A stretch of 38,159 nt of DNA from an uncultured Shimia sp. (GCA_937881735.1 CALGEH010000036.1:1-38159), one strand, 5' to 3'. Shown: positions 1 to 9,905, counted from the first letter of the stretch. Notes: generated by a model from the letters alone, not told the origin. A program made the numbers and translations.

Positions 1-645
1 CGCGCCGTGAAAGCCCGTCGCCATGAAGAAGTTTGCGCCATAGATGTTGCCCGCAAACCCGAAGCTGGCGTGGGTGTATTCATAAATCTGGCAGATCGTG
101 AAGAACACGCCAAGACCCACCGCGAGGATCAGACCCATCTTGATGTCCTTGCGGTTGTTCTCATGGACAAGCGCATGGTGTGCCCATGTCGCCGCAGCGC
201 CCGAGCACAGAAGGATCAGCGTGTTGATCAGCGGCAGGTGCCAAGGATCGAACGTCTCGATTCCCGCAGGCGGCCAGATGCCGTCGACCATGGGAGACAT
301 CTCGCCCATCGGATACATCGCGTGTTTGAAAAAGCTCCAGAACCACGCAGCGAAGAACATGACTTCGGACATGATAAACATGATGAAGCCATAGCGCAGA
401 CCGATCCGCACAACGGGCGTGTGATCGCCAGCCTGGTTCTCCGTCACCGTATCAGCCCACCAGCCGAACATGGTGTAAAGCACACCCGCCAGTCCGATGA
501 GGAACATCCAAGGCTGATTTGTCTCGGCCTGTGGCGAGATCATCAGAACCGCGCCGAAGAGCATGACAAACCCCGCCAATGCGCCCAGAAGCGGCCAGAT
601 AGAGGGGTTCAGGATGTGATAGTCGTGGTTTTTTTCATGTGCCAT
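1..645 (-). CDS. ctaE: cytochrome c oxidase subunit III (3' end truncated by window edge)
   Basis: Reverse-complement translation from ATG at 645: [38 protein letters not shown]...[33 protein letters not shown]...[36 protein letters not shown]; classic CoxC sequence. Not in the ORF track because its stop lies outside the window. Confidence 0.95.
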   Translation of the reverse strand, partial: MAHEKNHDYHILNPSIWPLLGALAGFVMLFGAVLMISPQAETNQPWMFLIGLAGVLYTMFGWWADTVTENQAGDHTPVVRIGLRYGFIMFIMSEVMFFAAWFWSFFKHAMYPMGEMSPMVDGIWPPAGIETFDPWHLPLINTLILLCSGAAATWAHHALVHENNRKDIKMGLILAVGLGVFFTICQIYEYTHASFGFAGNIYGANFFMATGFHGA

Positions 646-670
646 TTTTCAGGGTCCCTCGAATAGCGGC

Positions 671-1258
671 TTAGTTAACGGTTTGGCCCGTTTTGGTGTT
701 GGTCTCAAGAGAGGCCTGCCCCTCGGGCAGATCAATCTCGTAAAACGTATAGGAGAGCGTGATCGTGTGGGTAAACTTCGCATCCCGGTCATCCACCAGA
801 TCGGGATCAACAAAGAATGTCACCGGCATTTCCACACGTTCGCCCGGTTGCAGCACCTGCTCCTCAAAGCAGAAACAGTGGATCTTGGAGAAGAACGCGC
901 CCGCCTCGTAAGGGGTCACGTTATAGCTCGCCATGCCCGCCACAGGGCGGTCAGTGGGGTTATAGGCCTCATAGAAGGCCAGACCGGTCTCGCCAATACG
1001 CAGTTCCATCTCGCGCTCCACGGGCTTGAATTCCCACGGCATGTCGCGTGCTTTGCTTGCATCAAAGCGGACCTTGATTGTCCGATCAAGGATCACGTCG
1101 GGTGAGGCCTCGGCCACGTTGGTGACACCGCCAAAGCCCGTGACACGGCAGAACCAGTCGTAAAACGGCACCGATGCCCAGGCCAGCCCGCCCATGAAGA
1201 CCACAACTCCCACGAGGCGCACCACGGTGCGGGACGTATCTGTCATTTTAGCCATCAA
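671..1258 (-). CDS. ctaG: cytochrome c oxidase assembly protein CtaG/Cox11
   Basis: 195 aa, single N-terminal TM, SVPFYDWFCRVTGFGG and KIHCFCFEEQVLQPGE (Cox11 Cu-binding CFCF motif), VFFVDP-like end; sits between coxC and ctaB. Confidence 0.95.
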   Translation of the reverse strand: MMAKMTDTSRTVVRLVGVVVFMGGLAWASVPFYDWFCRVTGFGGVTNVAEASPDVILDRTIKVRFDASKARDMPWEFKPVEREMELRIGETGLAFYEAYNPTDRPVAGMASYNVTPYEAGAFFSKIHCFCFEEQVLQPGERVEMPVTFFVDPDLVDDRDAKFTHTITLSYTFYEIDLPEGQASLETNTKTGQTVN

Positions 1259-1419
1259 TATCCCCCTTCAACCTGTGTCGGCACCACGAAACTGTCGTCG
1301 CTGACCTTGGCGATGGTCAGCCCGAAGATCAGCGCCACGGAGCCCGCAAGAACGATCCCGAGCCCGAGATTGCGGCCAAAGCGGCGGCCATGAAGCTCGT
1401 GGGGTTTGCGAAAGCTCAT
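1255..1419 (-). CDS. small single-TM protein of the cox cluster, function unknown
   Basis: ORF MSFRKPHELHGRRFGRNLGLGIVLAGSVALIFGLTIAKVSDDSFVVPTQVEGGY, overlapping start of ctaG by 4 nt (ATGA type) and end of ctaB; one predicted TM helix. The ORF track's longer start (1443) overlaps ctaB more. Confidence 0.7.
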   Translation of the reverse strand: MSFRKPHELHGRRFGRNLGLGIVLAGSVALIFGLTIAKVSDDSFVVPTQVEGGY

Positions 1420-2384
1420 CCCAGAACGCTCAAAATCTGCCATCCGCCAAACCCGTAATAGGTCAGGATCGCCTCACCCCAGAGCGCGCCAAACAGCGCG
1501 AAGAGGTAATAGAGCGAATGTTTGAACACCTTTTTCTCATTGGCATAACCATCGGCCTCGGCCATGTCCTCATCCCGCCGCCAGATCTCCCACGCGCCCT
1601 TGAGAAAGAGCAGGCTGTAGAAGAGCGCGACAGCCAGATAGAGCGGCCCGCCAATTGATGTAAACGCCAGCGCCAACGCAACCGGGGTCAGGAGTAACGT
1701 GTAGACGAGGATGTGGTTGCGCGTAGCGCGCCGCCCATGCGTCACGGTCAGCATGGGCACGCCCGCCTCATGGTAATCACCCTTCATAAACAGAGCGAGC
1801 GCCCAGAAATGCGGCGGCGTCCACATGAAGATCAGCGCGAACATCAAGACCGCCTCGATAGAGACGGAGCCCGTCGCCGCCGCCCAGCCGATCATCGGGG
1901 GAAACGCGCCCGCAGCACCACCGATCACGATGTTCTGCGGTGTCCAGCGTTTGAGCCACATGGAATAGATCACGACATAAAAGAAGATGGTAAAGGCCAA
2001 AAGCCCCGCCGCGACAAGGTTCGTGGCAAGCCCTAGCATCACGACAGAAATGCCCGACAGCGCCATGCCAAAGCCAAACGCCTCGCCTTCCGAGACCTTG
2101 CCGGCAGGGATCGGGCGACCGCGTGTGCGCTTCATGATCCGGTCAATGTCGGCGTCCCACCACATGTTCAGCGCGCCGGATGCACCCCCGCCCACGGCGA
2201 TGAATAAGATGGCGGCAAACCCGATCACGGGGTTCACGGCACCGGGGGCCACAAGCAAACCCACGAGGGCTGTGAACACCACAAGCGTCATCACGCGCGG
2301 CTTCAGCAGCGCAAAGAAGTCGCCGAAGCTTGCGTCACCCGGTTGGGTTTGGCTGGCAGAGAGGCTTGCGTCGCTCATTTCCAT
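1416..2384 (-). CDS. ctaB: protoheme IX farnesyltransferase (heme O synthase)
   Basis: 322 aa, multi-TM, WWDADIDRIMKRTRGRPIPAGKVS (UbiA/CtaB motif), location in cox cluster. Confidence 0.95.
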   Translation of the reverse strand: MEMSDASLSASQTQPGDASFGDFFALLKPRVMTLVVFTALVGLLVAPGAVNPVIGFAAILFIAVGGGASGALNMWWDADIDRIMKRTRGRPIPAGKVSEGEAFGFGMALSGISVVMLGLATNLVAAGLLAFTIFFYVVIYSMWLKRWTPQNIVIGGAAGAFPPMIGWAAATGSVSIEAVLMFALIFMWTPPHFWALALFMKGDYHEAGVPMLTVTHGRRATRNHILVYTLLLTPVALALAFTSIGGPLYLAVALFYSLLFLKGAWEIWRRDEDMAEADGYANEKKVFKHSLYYLFALFGALWGEAILTYYGFGGWQILSVLG

Positions 2385-2427
2385 CCTGTTCTGGCGGTAT
2401 GCATAGGCACACCGCCCACGTAGCTAC

Positions 2428-2461
2428 AAAAATGCCGGGCCTCGCCGAAGGCGCGCCCGGC
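2428..2461 (-). terminator. putative intrinsic terminator downstream of coxB
   Basis: On minus strand GCCGGGC-GCGCCTTCGGCGAG-GCCCGGC followed by ATTTTTG: perfect 7-bp outer stem, inner CGCC-TTCG-GCG stem-loop, then T5. Confidence 0.75.
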
Positions 2462-2471
2462 AGGTCCCGTG

Positions 2472-3359
2472 TTACTCGGCGGCAGCCACGTCAAAAGACT
2501 GCGGCACACCTGCATATTCGTCGATCGCGCCTTCAAGCCATTCGGCATAGGCGGCTTCGCTCACCACTTTCACGGTGATGGGCATGTAGGCGTGATCCTT
2601 GCCGCAAAGCTCGGAACACTGCCCGAAATATACGCCTTCCTTCTCGGCCTGGAACCAAAGCTGCGCGAGGCGGCCGGGAACGGCATCCTGCTTCACACCG
2701 AAGGCTGGGATGGTCCAGCTATGGATCACATCCGCGCCGGTCACGGTCATCACGACGACCTTGCCCACGGGCACGACAACGGCGGTGTCTGTCGCCAGCA
2801 GGAATTCGCTTTCGCTATATCCTGCGGCCTCAAGCTCGGCGATCACTTCGTCGTTCTTCACCTTGCCTTCACCGATCATGAAGCTGTCAAAGGCGAACTC
2901 GTGGTCGGTATATTCATAGCCCCAATACCACTGGTATCCGGTGACTTTGATGTTGATGTCGCCCTCGGGAATTTCTTGCTGCTTGAAAAGCACCGGCAGC
3001 GAGAAAGCCCCGATGAAGACCAGAATGACGATGGGCACCACGGTCCACGCCACCTCGATGGGGGAGTTATGCGTAAAGGTCGCGGGCGTCGGGTTCGCCT
3101 TTCGGTTGAACCGGACAATCGCATAGATCAACAGGGCCGTTATGAACACCGTGATCGCGGTGATGATCACCAGCAAAAGACCGTCGAGCCACTGCAAGTC
3201 ACGTGCAAGTTCGGTCGCTGCGGGCTGAAACCCGATCCCGGCATCCTTGGGCGCACCGATGATCTCAAGACCTTCCTTTTCGATAAGGGTTTGCTGTGCC
3301 CAAGCGGGCATTGCGGCGGTTGCTGCGGCAGCGGCCAACAGTTTGGAAAGATATCGCAT
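2472..3359 (-). CDS. coxB: cytochrome c oxidase subunit II
   Basis: 295 aa, signal peptide, two TM helices, aromatic [10 protein letters not shown] and CuA motif [16 protein letters not shown]. Confidence 0.96.
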   Translation of the reverse strand: MRYLSKLLAAAAATAAMPAWAQQTLIEKEGLEIIGAPKDAGIGFQPAATELARDLQWLDGLLLVIITAITVFITALLIYAIVRFNRKANPTPATFTHNSPIEVAWTVVPIVILVFIGAFSLPVLFKQQEIPEGDINIKVTGYQWYWGYEYTDHEFAFDSFMIGEGKVKNDEVIAELEAAGYSESEFLLATDTAVVVPVGKVVVMTVTGADVIHSWTIPAFGVKQDAVPGRLAQLWFQAEKEGVYFGQCSELCGKDHAYMPITVKVVSEAAYAEWLEGAIDEYAGVPQSFDVAAAE

Positions 3360-3550
3360 GAGTCACCTTGGTCGGTTAGGGCGGAGATACGCGTTAAATC
3401 GGGCACCATGTCCGGCTAGAACCGGCACCCATTGTTTCAGTTGCTGTTAAAACCATATTCTGAACATACAAACAAGAAAGACCATTGCGTCAAACAGACG
3501 CTGTTTTGGTTTGAACCCAACAAAGTGTTGCAAATCAGAGGCCAGCTTCC

Positions 3551-4972
3551 ATGACAGATAGTCCATTTCGCCCATTTGACACCATGCTGGACGCAGGCGA
3601 GGCCCTGACGCTTCTGCAAAACGCTACCAGCGGCGCCGATGATGGCGAACTTTTTCTCGAGCGCACCCGCAGCGAAGCGCTCGTCTTCGACGATGGGCGC
3701 GTTAAGACCGCAAGCTACGATGCCGCCGAAGGGTTCGGTCTGCGCGCCGTCCGGGGCGAGGCTGTGGGATATGCCCACAGCTCCGAGATTTCTGAGGCCG
3801 CGTTGCGCCGCGCCGTGACCACCGCGCGGCTGGCGGTGGGCGACGGAGGCGAGACGCTTGCCGATGGGCCGGTGGCCACGAACGTAAAGCTTTATACCGA
3901 TGAGGACCCGATTGCCGGGGCAAGCTTCCCGGTGAAGATCGAAACATTGCGCGAGATGGATGCCTTCGCCCGTGATCTGGACCCCCGCGTGGTTCAGGTC
4001 ACGGCGGTGATCATGGCGTCCTGTCAGGAGGTCGAGATTCTGCGCCCCGACGGGGTACATTTGCGCGACGTGCGGCCCATGACCCGCGTCAACGTCTCGG
4101 TGATCGTAGAGCATAACGGCCGCCGCGAATCGGGCACGGCAGGGGGCGGCGGGCGCGTGGGCCTCGACGGTTTGATGGATCCGATCGATTGGCAGGGCAA
4201 AACCCGCGAAGCGCTGCGCGTGGCGCTGGTGAACCTTGAGGCAGAGCCGGCCCCGGCGGGTGTGATGGATGTGGTGCTCGGCCCCGGCTGGCCCGGCATT
4301 TTGCTGCATGAGGCCATTGGCCACGGGCTTGAGGGTGATTTCAACCGCAAGGGCTCTTCCGCATTCGCCGGGCTGATGGGACAGCAGATCGCCTCAAAGG
4401 GCGTGACTGTTCTGGACGATGGCACCCTGCCCGACCGGCGCGGATCAATCAGCGTGGATGATGAGGGCACGCCGTCGCGGCGCAATGTGTTGATCGAGGA
4501 CGGCGTGCTCGTCGGCTACATGCAGGACCGCCAGAACGCGCGGCTGATGGGGGTGGAGGCCACGGGCAACGGGCGGCGTCAGAGCCACGCACATGTGCCG
4601 ATGCCGCGCATGACCAACACCTATATGCTGGGCGGTGACACCGCTCCAGGCGATATCGTGGCCGACCTCAAGGACGGCATTTATGCGGTGGGCTTTGGCG
4701 GTGGTCAGGTGGACATCACGAACGGCAAATTCGTGTTTTCCTGCACCGAGGCCTATCGCGTGAAGGACGGCAAAGTGGGAGCCCCCGTGAAGGGCGCCAC
4801 CCTGATCGGCGACGGGGCTACGGCGCTGCGCCAGATACGGGCCTTGGGCAACGACATGGCGCTCGATCCCGGCATGGGCAATTGCGGCAAGCAGGGGCAA
4901 TGGGTTCCCGTTGGTGTGGGGCAGCCGACGCTGATGATCGGCGGGTTGACCGTGGGGGGCTCCGCGACCTGA
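3551..4972 (+). CDS. tldD: metalloprotease TldD
   Basis: 473 aa; HEAIGHGLEGDFNRKGSSAFAG (HExxxH zinc motif of TldD/PmbA), C-terminal GNCGKQGQWVPVGVGQPTLMIGGLTVGG. Confidence 0.95.
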   Translation: MTDSPFRPFDTMLDAGEALTLLQNATSGADDGELFLERTRSEALVFDDGRVKTASYDAAEGFGLRAVRGEAVGYAHSSEISEAALRRAVTTARLAVGDGGETLADGPVATNVKLYTDEDPIAGASFPVKIETLREMDAFARDLDPRVVQVTAVIMASCQEVEILRPDGVHLRDVRPMTRVNVSVIVEHNGRRESGTAGGGGRVGLDGLMDPIDWQGKTREALRVALVNLEAEPAPAGVMDVVLGPGWPGILLHEAIGHGLEGDFNRKGSSAFAGLMGQQIASKGVTVLDDGTLPDRRGSISVDDEGTPSRRNVLIEDGVLVGYMQDRQNARLMGVEATGNGRRQSHAHVPMPRMTNTYMLGGDTAPGDIVADLKDGIYAVGFGGGQVDITNGKFVFSCTEAYRVKDGKVGAPVKGATLIGDGATALRQIRALGNDMALDPGMGNCGKQGQWVPVGVGQPTLMIGGLTVGGSAT

Positions 4973-5020
4973 GCGGGGTGGGGCGGTGCTTTAATCTGTA
5001 GCGGTTTTGAGGGGGTGATT

Positions 5021-5039
5021 CTTTTGGGGCAGCCAAAAG
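5021..5039 (+). terminator. possible stem-loop after tldD
   Basis: CTTTTGG-GGCAG-CCAAAAG perfect 7-bp stem 50 nt after the tldD stop; no clear U-tract, so only a weak terminator call. Confidence 0.35.
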
Positions 5040-5183
5040 GTCCGGCCTAAGAATAGTGCCTTGGTGCACTTCTTTCATTATATAAAATAGATATTTACGG
5101 CAAAATTAGCTATGATCTGACCGTAGTTTACCGCCCGTTAACCTCAATGCCGCTACGGTGTCTGAGCAACAGGCGGAGCGACG

Positions 5184-6380
5184 ATGTCCGAGGATACACA
5201 TCCTTCCACTCACCCCCCACTCCCACCCACCACGGAAGATGATCGGGTGTCGTGGCTTCGTTTGTTGCGTTCGCGCCGTGTGGGCGTGGCGACATTCTAT
5301 CGCCTGCTGGCCGAACATGACACGGCGCAAGAGGCGCTGATCGCCCTGCCCGGCATTGCCCGATCGGCAGGTGTCAGCGGTTATGAAATCTCCTCAGAAC
5401 GCTCTGTCCGCGCCGAAATGCGGGCTGCAGACGATGTGGGCGCGCAGATGATCTGCGTGACCGATCCGACATACCCCACCCTGCTCCGTGAAATTCCTGA
5501 CCCGCCGCCGATCCTTTGGGCCATCGGCGATCTCGGTATTCTCAGCCGCCCTATGGTGGGCATGGTGGGTGCGCGCAACGCCTCGTCCTTGGGCACGCGG
5601 ATGGCCCGCGCGCTCGCCACGGATCTGTCCAAGCGCGGCTATGTGATCGCCTCGGGCCTCGCGCGCGGGGTCGATACCGCCGCGCACAAGGCCTCACTTA
5701 AGGGCGGGACAGTGGCCGTCATGGCGGGCGGTGTGGACGTGATGTATCCCGCCGAGAATACCGTTCTGGCCGAGGAGATTGCCCAAAGCGGCCTGCGTAT
5801 CTCGGAGCAGCCCGTGGGCCTCATTCCTCAGGCGCGGCACTTCCCGCGCCGCAACCGCATCATCAGCGGTCTGGCAAGCGCCACCGTGATCGTGGAGGCG
5901 GCGGCGAAGTCTGGCTCTTTGATCACCGCGCGCAACGCCGCTGAACAGGGGCGTGATGTTCTTGCGGTTCCGGGCCACCCGTTCGATGCGCGCGCAGCCG
6001 GGTGCAACCAGCTTCTGCGCGATGGCGCGCGGCTGGTGCGCAACGCAGATGATATCGTCGAGGCCCTGCCCGAACTGGTTCAACCCAGCACACAGCCCGA
6101 GCTGCCCATTCAAACAGCTGAGCCACGCGTCACCAGACGCCCCACGACGAACACGCCGCCCACGATACCAGAGCCACACACCGCCCAGACGCGCACCCTG
6201 CGCGAAACGGCAGACCTACACAGCGAAATCCTCAACCGCTTGGGCCCGTCCCCTTTGGCCGAAGATCAGTTGATCCGCGATCTCAAGGCGCCCGCCCAAA
6301 AAGTAGCCCCCGCACTCTTGGACCTGGAGCTTGATGGCCGCATCCGGCGCCAACCCGGCGGACTCCTGTCGCTCAACTAA
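5184..6380 (+). CDS. dprA: DNA-processing protein DprA
   Basis: 398 aa; Rossmann-like GMVGARNASSLGTRMARALATDLSKRGYVIASGLARGVDTAAHKASL, FPRRNRIISGLASATVIVEAAAKSGSLITARNAAEQGRDVLAVPGHPFD; C-terminal winged-helix region. Confidence 0.96.
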   Translation: MSEDTHPSTHPPLPPTTEDDRVSWLRLLRSRRVGVATFYRLLAEHDTAQEALIALPGIARSAGVSGYEISSERSVRAEMRAADDVGAQMICVTDPTYPTLLREIPDPPPILWAIGDLGILSRPMVGMVGARNASSLGTRMARALATDLSKRGYVIASGLARGVDTAAHKASLKGGTVAVMAGGVDVMYPAENTVLAEEIAQSGLRISEQPVGLIPQARHFPRRNRIISGLASATVIVEAAAKSGSLITARNAAEQGRDVLAVPGHPFDARAAGCNQLLRDGARLVRNADDIVEALPELVQPSTQPELPIQTAEPRVTRRPTTNTPPTIPEPHTAQTRTLRETADLHSEILNRLGPSPLAEDQLIRDLKAPAQKVAPALLDLELDGRIRRQPGGLLSLN

Positions 6381-6423
6381 GTTCCCCCTGCAATCCGGCA
6401 TCCGGCCCCGTAATCGGGCTGCA

Positions 6424-6453
6424 TTGACAATTGCCCTTGCCAGCCCACATGTT
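6424..6453 (+). promoter_or_regulatory. possible sigma70-type promoter for topA
   Basis: TTGACA at 6424-6429 followed about 17-18 nt later by ACATGTT; would place the transcript start downstream of the ORF-track start at 6431, supporting the 6494 start. Confidence 0.3.
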
Positions 6454-6493
6454 GCGCCGCCATAACGCTTCTTTGCAGAGCGAAAGGAATTTC

Positions 6494-9208
6494 ATGCCCG
6501 TTGTTGTCGTCGAATCTCCGGCCAAGGCCAAGACTATCAACAAGTATTTGGGGTCTGATTACGTCGTTCTGGCCTCCTATGGCCACGTTCGGGACCTGCC
6601 GCCAAAGGATGGGTCGGTCGATACCGAGAACGATTTCGAGATGAAATGGGAGGTGGGTTATGATAGCCGCAAGCATGTCAAAGCCATCGCCGACGCTCTG
6701 AAAAACGACAACGCCCTGATCCTCGCAACTGACCCCGACCGCGAGGGCGAGGCGATCAGCTGGCACCTCGAAGAGACGCTGCGCAAGCGCAAGATCATCA
6801 ACAAGGACACCCCTGTCAGCCGCGTGGTGTTCAACGCGATCACCAAGACCGCCGTGACCGAGGCGATGAAAAACCCCCGCGAAGTTGATGCGCCGTTGGT
6901 GGAGGCCTACCTCGCCCGCCGCGCTCTGGATTATCTGGTGGGGTTCAACCTCTCGCCGGTGCTTTGGCGCAAGCTGCCCGGCGCGAAATCCGCAGGCCGG
7001 GTGCAGTCCGTGTGCCTGCGCGTCATTGTCGAGCGCGAGATGGAGATCGAAGCATTCAACCCCCGCGAATACTGGAGCGTGAAAGCGCTGCTAACCACAC
7101 CGCGCGGGCAGGACTACGAGGCGCGGCTGACCACCCTTTCGGGCAAGAAGCTTGATAAATTCGACCTGGCCAATGCCACGCAAGCCGAGATGGCCGTGCA
7201 GGCCGTGTCCTCCCGCGCGCTTCATATTGCGTCGGTCGAGGCCAAGCCGGGCACGCGCAATCCATCGGCCCCCTTTATGACATCGACGCTTCAGCAAGAG
7301 GCGAGCCGCAAATTCGGCATGGGCGCGCGCCAAGCGATGAGCACGGCCCAACGCCTCTATGAGGCGGGCCACATTACGTACATGCGGACCGACGGGATCG
7401 ACATGGCGCCCGAAGCGGTCACCGCCGCCCGCGACGCAATCAAGGACCGGTATGGCGAAAAATACGTGCCCTCCTCGCCGCGCATCTACAAAAACAAGGC
7501 AAAGAACGCCCAAGAGGCGCATGAATGTATCCGCCCAACGGATATGACCAAGGACGCCGCGGCGCTGAAAATCAGCGAAGGTGATCAACGCAAGCTCTAC
7601 GACCTGATCTGGAAACGCACGCTCGCGTGCCAGATGGAGGCCGCCCGGCTGGAGCGCACCACCGTGGATATTGCCAGCAAGGATGGCGAGGTTACCCTGC
7701 GTGCGACAGGTCAGGTGGTGCTTTTTGACGGGTTCCTGCGCGTCTACGAAGAGGGGCGCGATGATGTGCCCGAAGATGACGAAGGCCGCCTGCCACAGAT
7801 CACCCAAGGCGAGGACGCCCCCTTCGCCAAGTTCTCGCTCAGCGCGCAATTTTCCAAGGCGGGTGAGAAATCGGATGACGTGATCGAGACGGATGCAAGC
7901 GGCGGCATGTCCCGCAGCAGCACCGCCATTCTGGCCGGGAACGAGGCCGTTCTGGGCCTCCAGCACCACACCCAGCCCCCCCCACGCTATACCGAAGCCA
8001 CACTGGTCAAGCGGATGGAGGAGCTCGGCATCGGGCGCCCCTCCACCTATGCCAGCATCGTGACCACCATTCAGGATCGCGAATATGTCCGCAAGGATGG
8101 CAACCGCCTGATCCCTGAAGACAAAGGGCGGATCGTCACGATTTTCCTGCTCAATTTCTTCAAGAAATACGTGGGCTATGAGTTTACCGCCAACCTTGAG
8201 GAAGAGCTGGACCATGTCAGCGCCGGCGAAGCGGACTGGAAAGAGCTGCTGGGCCGCTTCTGGACCGATTTCTCCGCCGCAATCGGCGAGACGTCCGAGC
8301 TGCGCATCTCCGAAGTGCTCGATGTGCTGGACGACGCACTCGCCCCCACGCTCTATCCGCCGCGCGAAGATGGGAGCGATCCGCGCACTTGCCCGCTCTG
8401 TGGCAAAGGCTCGCTGCACCTCAAGACCTCCAAATCCGGCGGGTTTGTAGGCTGCGGCAACTATCCTGAGTGTCGCTATACCCGCCCCATCGGCGGTGAG
8501 GCCGCGGAGGGGCAGGACCGTATCTTGGGCGAAGACGATGGCGATGAGATCAGCCTGCGCACTGGACGGTTCGGCCCTTACGTGCAGCGCGGCGAGGTGA
8601 CCGAAGAGGTCAAGAAACCACCGCGCGCCTCGCTGCCCAAAGGCTGGCAGGCCGAGGCGATGGATTTGGAGAAGGCGTTGATCCTTCTCAGCCTACCACG
8701 CGAGATCGGAGAGCATCCCGAAGGCGGCATGATCTCGAGCAACTTTGGCCGATTTGGTCCCTATATTTTCCACAAGGGCCCCGAAGATGCCAAAGGTGTC
8801 TACGCCAATCTCAAGGACCCCGACGATGTGTTCGCCATCGGCATGAACCGCGCGGTGGAGCTTTTGGCCGAAAAGCGCGCCAATCCTGGCGGGCGCGGGC
8901 GCACGGCGGCCAAACCCCTCAAGGAGTTGGGCGAGCACCCCGAGAGCGGCGGCGCGATCAACGTGATGGAGGGCCGTTATGGCCCCTATATCAAATGGGA
9001 GAAGATCAACGCGACCTTACCCAAGGACACCTCACCCGAGGATGTGACGATGGACATGGCCGTGGCACTGGTTGCCGAGAAGGCTGCAAAGTCGGGCAAG
9101 GGACGCAAGGCCGCTCCGAAGAAGGCCACAGCGAAAAAACCGGCGACCAAGAAGAAAGCACCGACCAAAAAAGCACCGCCAAAGGCAAAAGCAGAACCCA
9201 AGGACTGA
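6494..9208 (+). CDS. topA: DNA topoisomerase I
   Basis: Start MPVVVVESPAKAKTINKYLG; LATDPDREGEAISWHL, THNRTDG-like YMRTDGIDMAP, zinc-finger CPLCGKGSLHLKTSKSGGFVGCGNYPEC, and a Lys/Ala/Pro-rich C-terminal tail. ORF-track start at 6431 is judged too long. Confidence 0.96.
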   Translation: MPVVVVESPAKAKTINKYLGSDYVVLASYGHVRDLPPKDGSVDTENDFEMKWEVGYDSRKHVKAIADALKNDNALILATDPDREGEAISWHLEETLRKRKIINKDTPVSRVVFNAITKTAVTEAMKNPREVDAPLVEAYLARRALDYLVGFNLSPVLWRKLPGAKSAGRVQSVCLRVIVEREMEIEAFNPREYWSVKALLTTPRGQDYEARLTTLSGKKLDKFDLANATQAEMAVQAVSSRALHIASVEAKPGTRNPSAPFMTSTLQQEASRKFGMGARQAMSTAQRLYEAGHITYMRTDGIDMAPEAVTAARDAIKDRYGEKYVPSSPRIYKNKAKNAQEAHECIRPTDMTKDAAALKISEGDQRKLYDLIWKRTLACQMEAARLERTTVDIASKDGEVTLRATGQVVLFDGFLRVYEEGRDDVPEDDEGRLPQITQGEDAPFAKFSLSAQFSKAGEKSDDVIETDASGGMSRSSTAILAGNEAVLGLQHHTQPPPRYTEATLVKRMEELGIGRPSTYASIVTTIQDREYVRKDGNRLIPEDKGRIVTIFLLNFFKKYVGYEFTANLEEELDHVSAGEADWKELLGRFWTDFSAAIGETSELRISEVLDVLDDALAPTLYPPREDGSDPRTCPLCGKGSLHLKTSKSGGFVGCGNYPECRYTRPIGGEAAEGQDRILGEDDGDEISLRTGRFGPYVQRGEVTEEVKKPPRASLPKGWQAEAMDLEKALILLSLPREIGEHPEGGMISSNFGRFGPYIFHKGPEDAKGVYANLKDPDDVFAIGMNRAVELLAEKRANPGGRGRTAAKPLKELGEHPESGGAINVMEGRYGPYIKWEKINATLPKDTSPEDVTMDMAVALVAEKAAKSGKGRKAAPKKATAKKPATKKKAPTKKAPPKAKAEPKD

Positions 9209-9296
9209 TCTACGCATAATAACGCCGATGTGAGTGGCAAAGCGGGGGCACAATCCTTATCTAAACTGGGAAAAGCCTGATGCAGGAGCCAAAGCC

Positions 9297-9863
9297 ATGC
9301 CCAAGTCGAACCTCACCCGCCGCCATGCCCTCATCCTTGGCGCGGGCGCGATGAGCACGCTCGCCGCTCCAGCCATCGCAGCCACGCCCATCGCACCCGT
9401 GCGCCACAACACATCGAGCTTTAAGACACGTGCGTGGCAGGACCATTTTCAATCGTTGGGCTCCGGCGCGATTATCTGCGACACGGACTCGCGCGCGCTG
9501 CATTACTGGAATTCGGATGGCACCGATTACCGCGTCTATCCAACCTCCGTGCCGATGACGGATGAGTTGACCCGACGCCGATATACAAAGATCGTGCGCA
9601 AGAAGGTCGGCCCCACATGGACCCCGACCGAGAATATGCGCAAGCGCGACCCCTCGCTGCCCGCGTTCATGCCCGCGGGCGAGGACAATCCGCTGGGTAC
9701 GCATGCGATGTATCTGACATGGCCCGCCTATCTGATCCACGGCACCCATGATACGCGCAAGATCGGCCGGCGCTCGTCTTCGGGGTGTATCGGGCTTTAC
9801 AACGCAATGATCGAAGAGTTGTACGGGATCACACCCGTCGGGATGCAAGTCCTCGTTATGTAA
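9297..9863 (+). CDS. L,D-transpeptidase (ErfK/YkuD fold), Tat/Sec-type signal
   Basis: MPKSNLTRRHALILGAGAMSTLAAPAIA signal; LIHGTHDTRKIGRRSSSGCIGLYNAMIEELY catalytic His/Cys region. Confidence 0.88.
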   Translation: MPKSNLTRRHALILGAGAMSTLAAPAIAATPIAPVRHNTSSFKTRAWQDHFQSLGSGAIICDTDSRALHYWNSDGTDYRVYPTSVPMTDELTRRRYTKIVRKKVGPTWTPTENMRKRDPSLPAFMPAGEDNPLGTHAMYLTWPAYLIHGTHDTRKIGRRSSSGCIGLYNAMIEELYGITPVGMQVLVM

Positions 9864-9905
9864 GGCGGCAGCTTTCAAAGGCGCACGTCCTCGCGCCTGC
9901 CCCCG

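Noticed and set aside
7-666. 219-aa plus-strand ORF at the left edge
   Set aside because: Antisense to the truncated coxC gene, which is the real coding frame.
3437-4324. 295-aa minus-strand ORF opposite tldD
   Set aside because: Shadow ORF; TldD is clear on the plus strand.
7091-8419. 442-aa minus-strand ORF opposite topA
   Set aside because: Antisense shadow of a confidently identified gene; His/Arg/Gly-rich composition typical of high-GC complementary frames.
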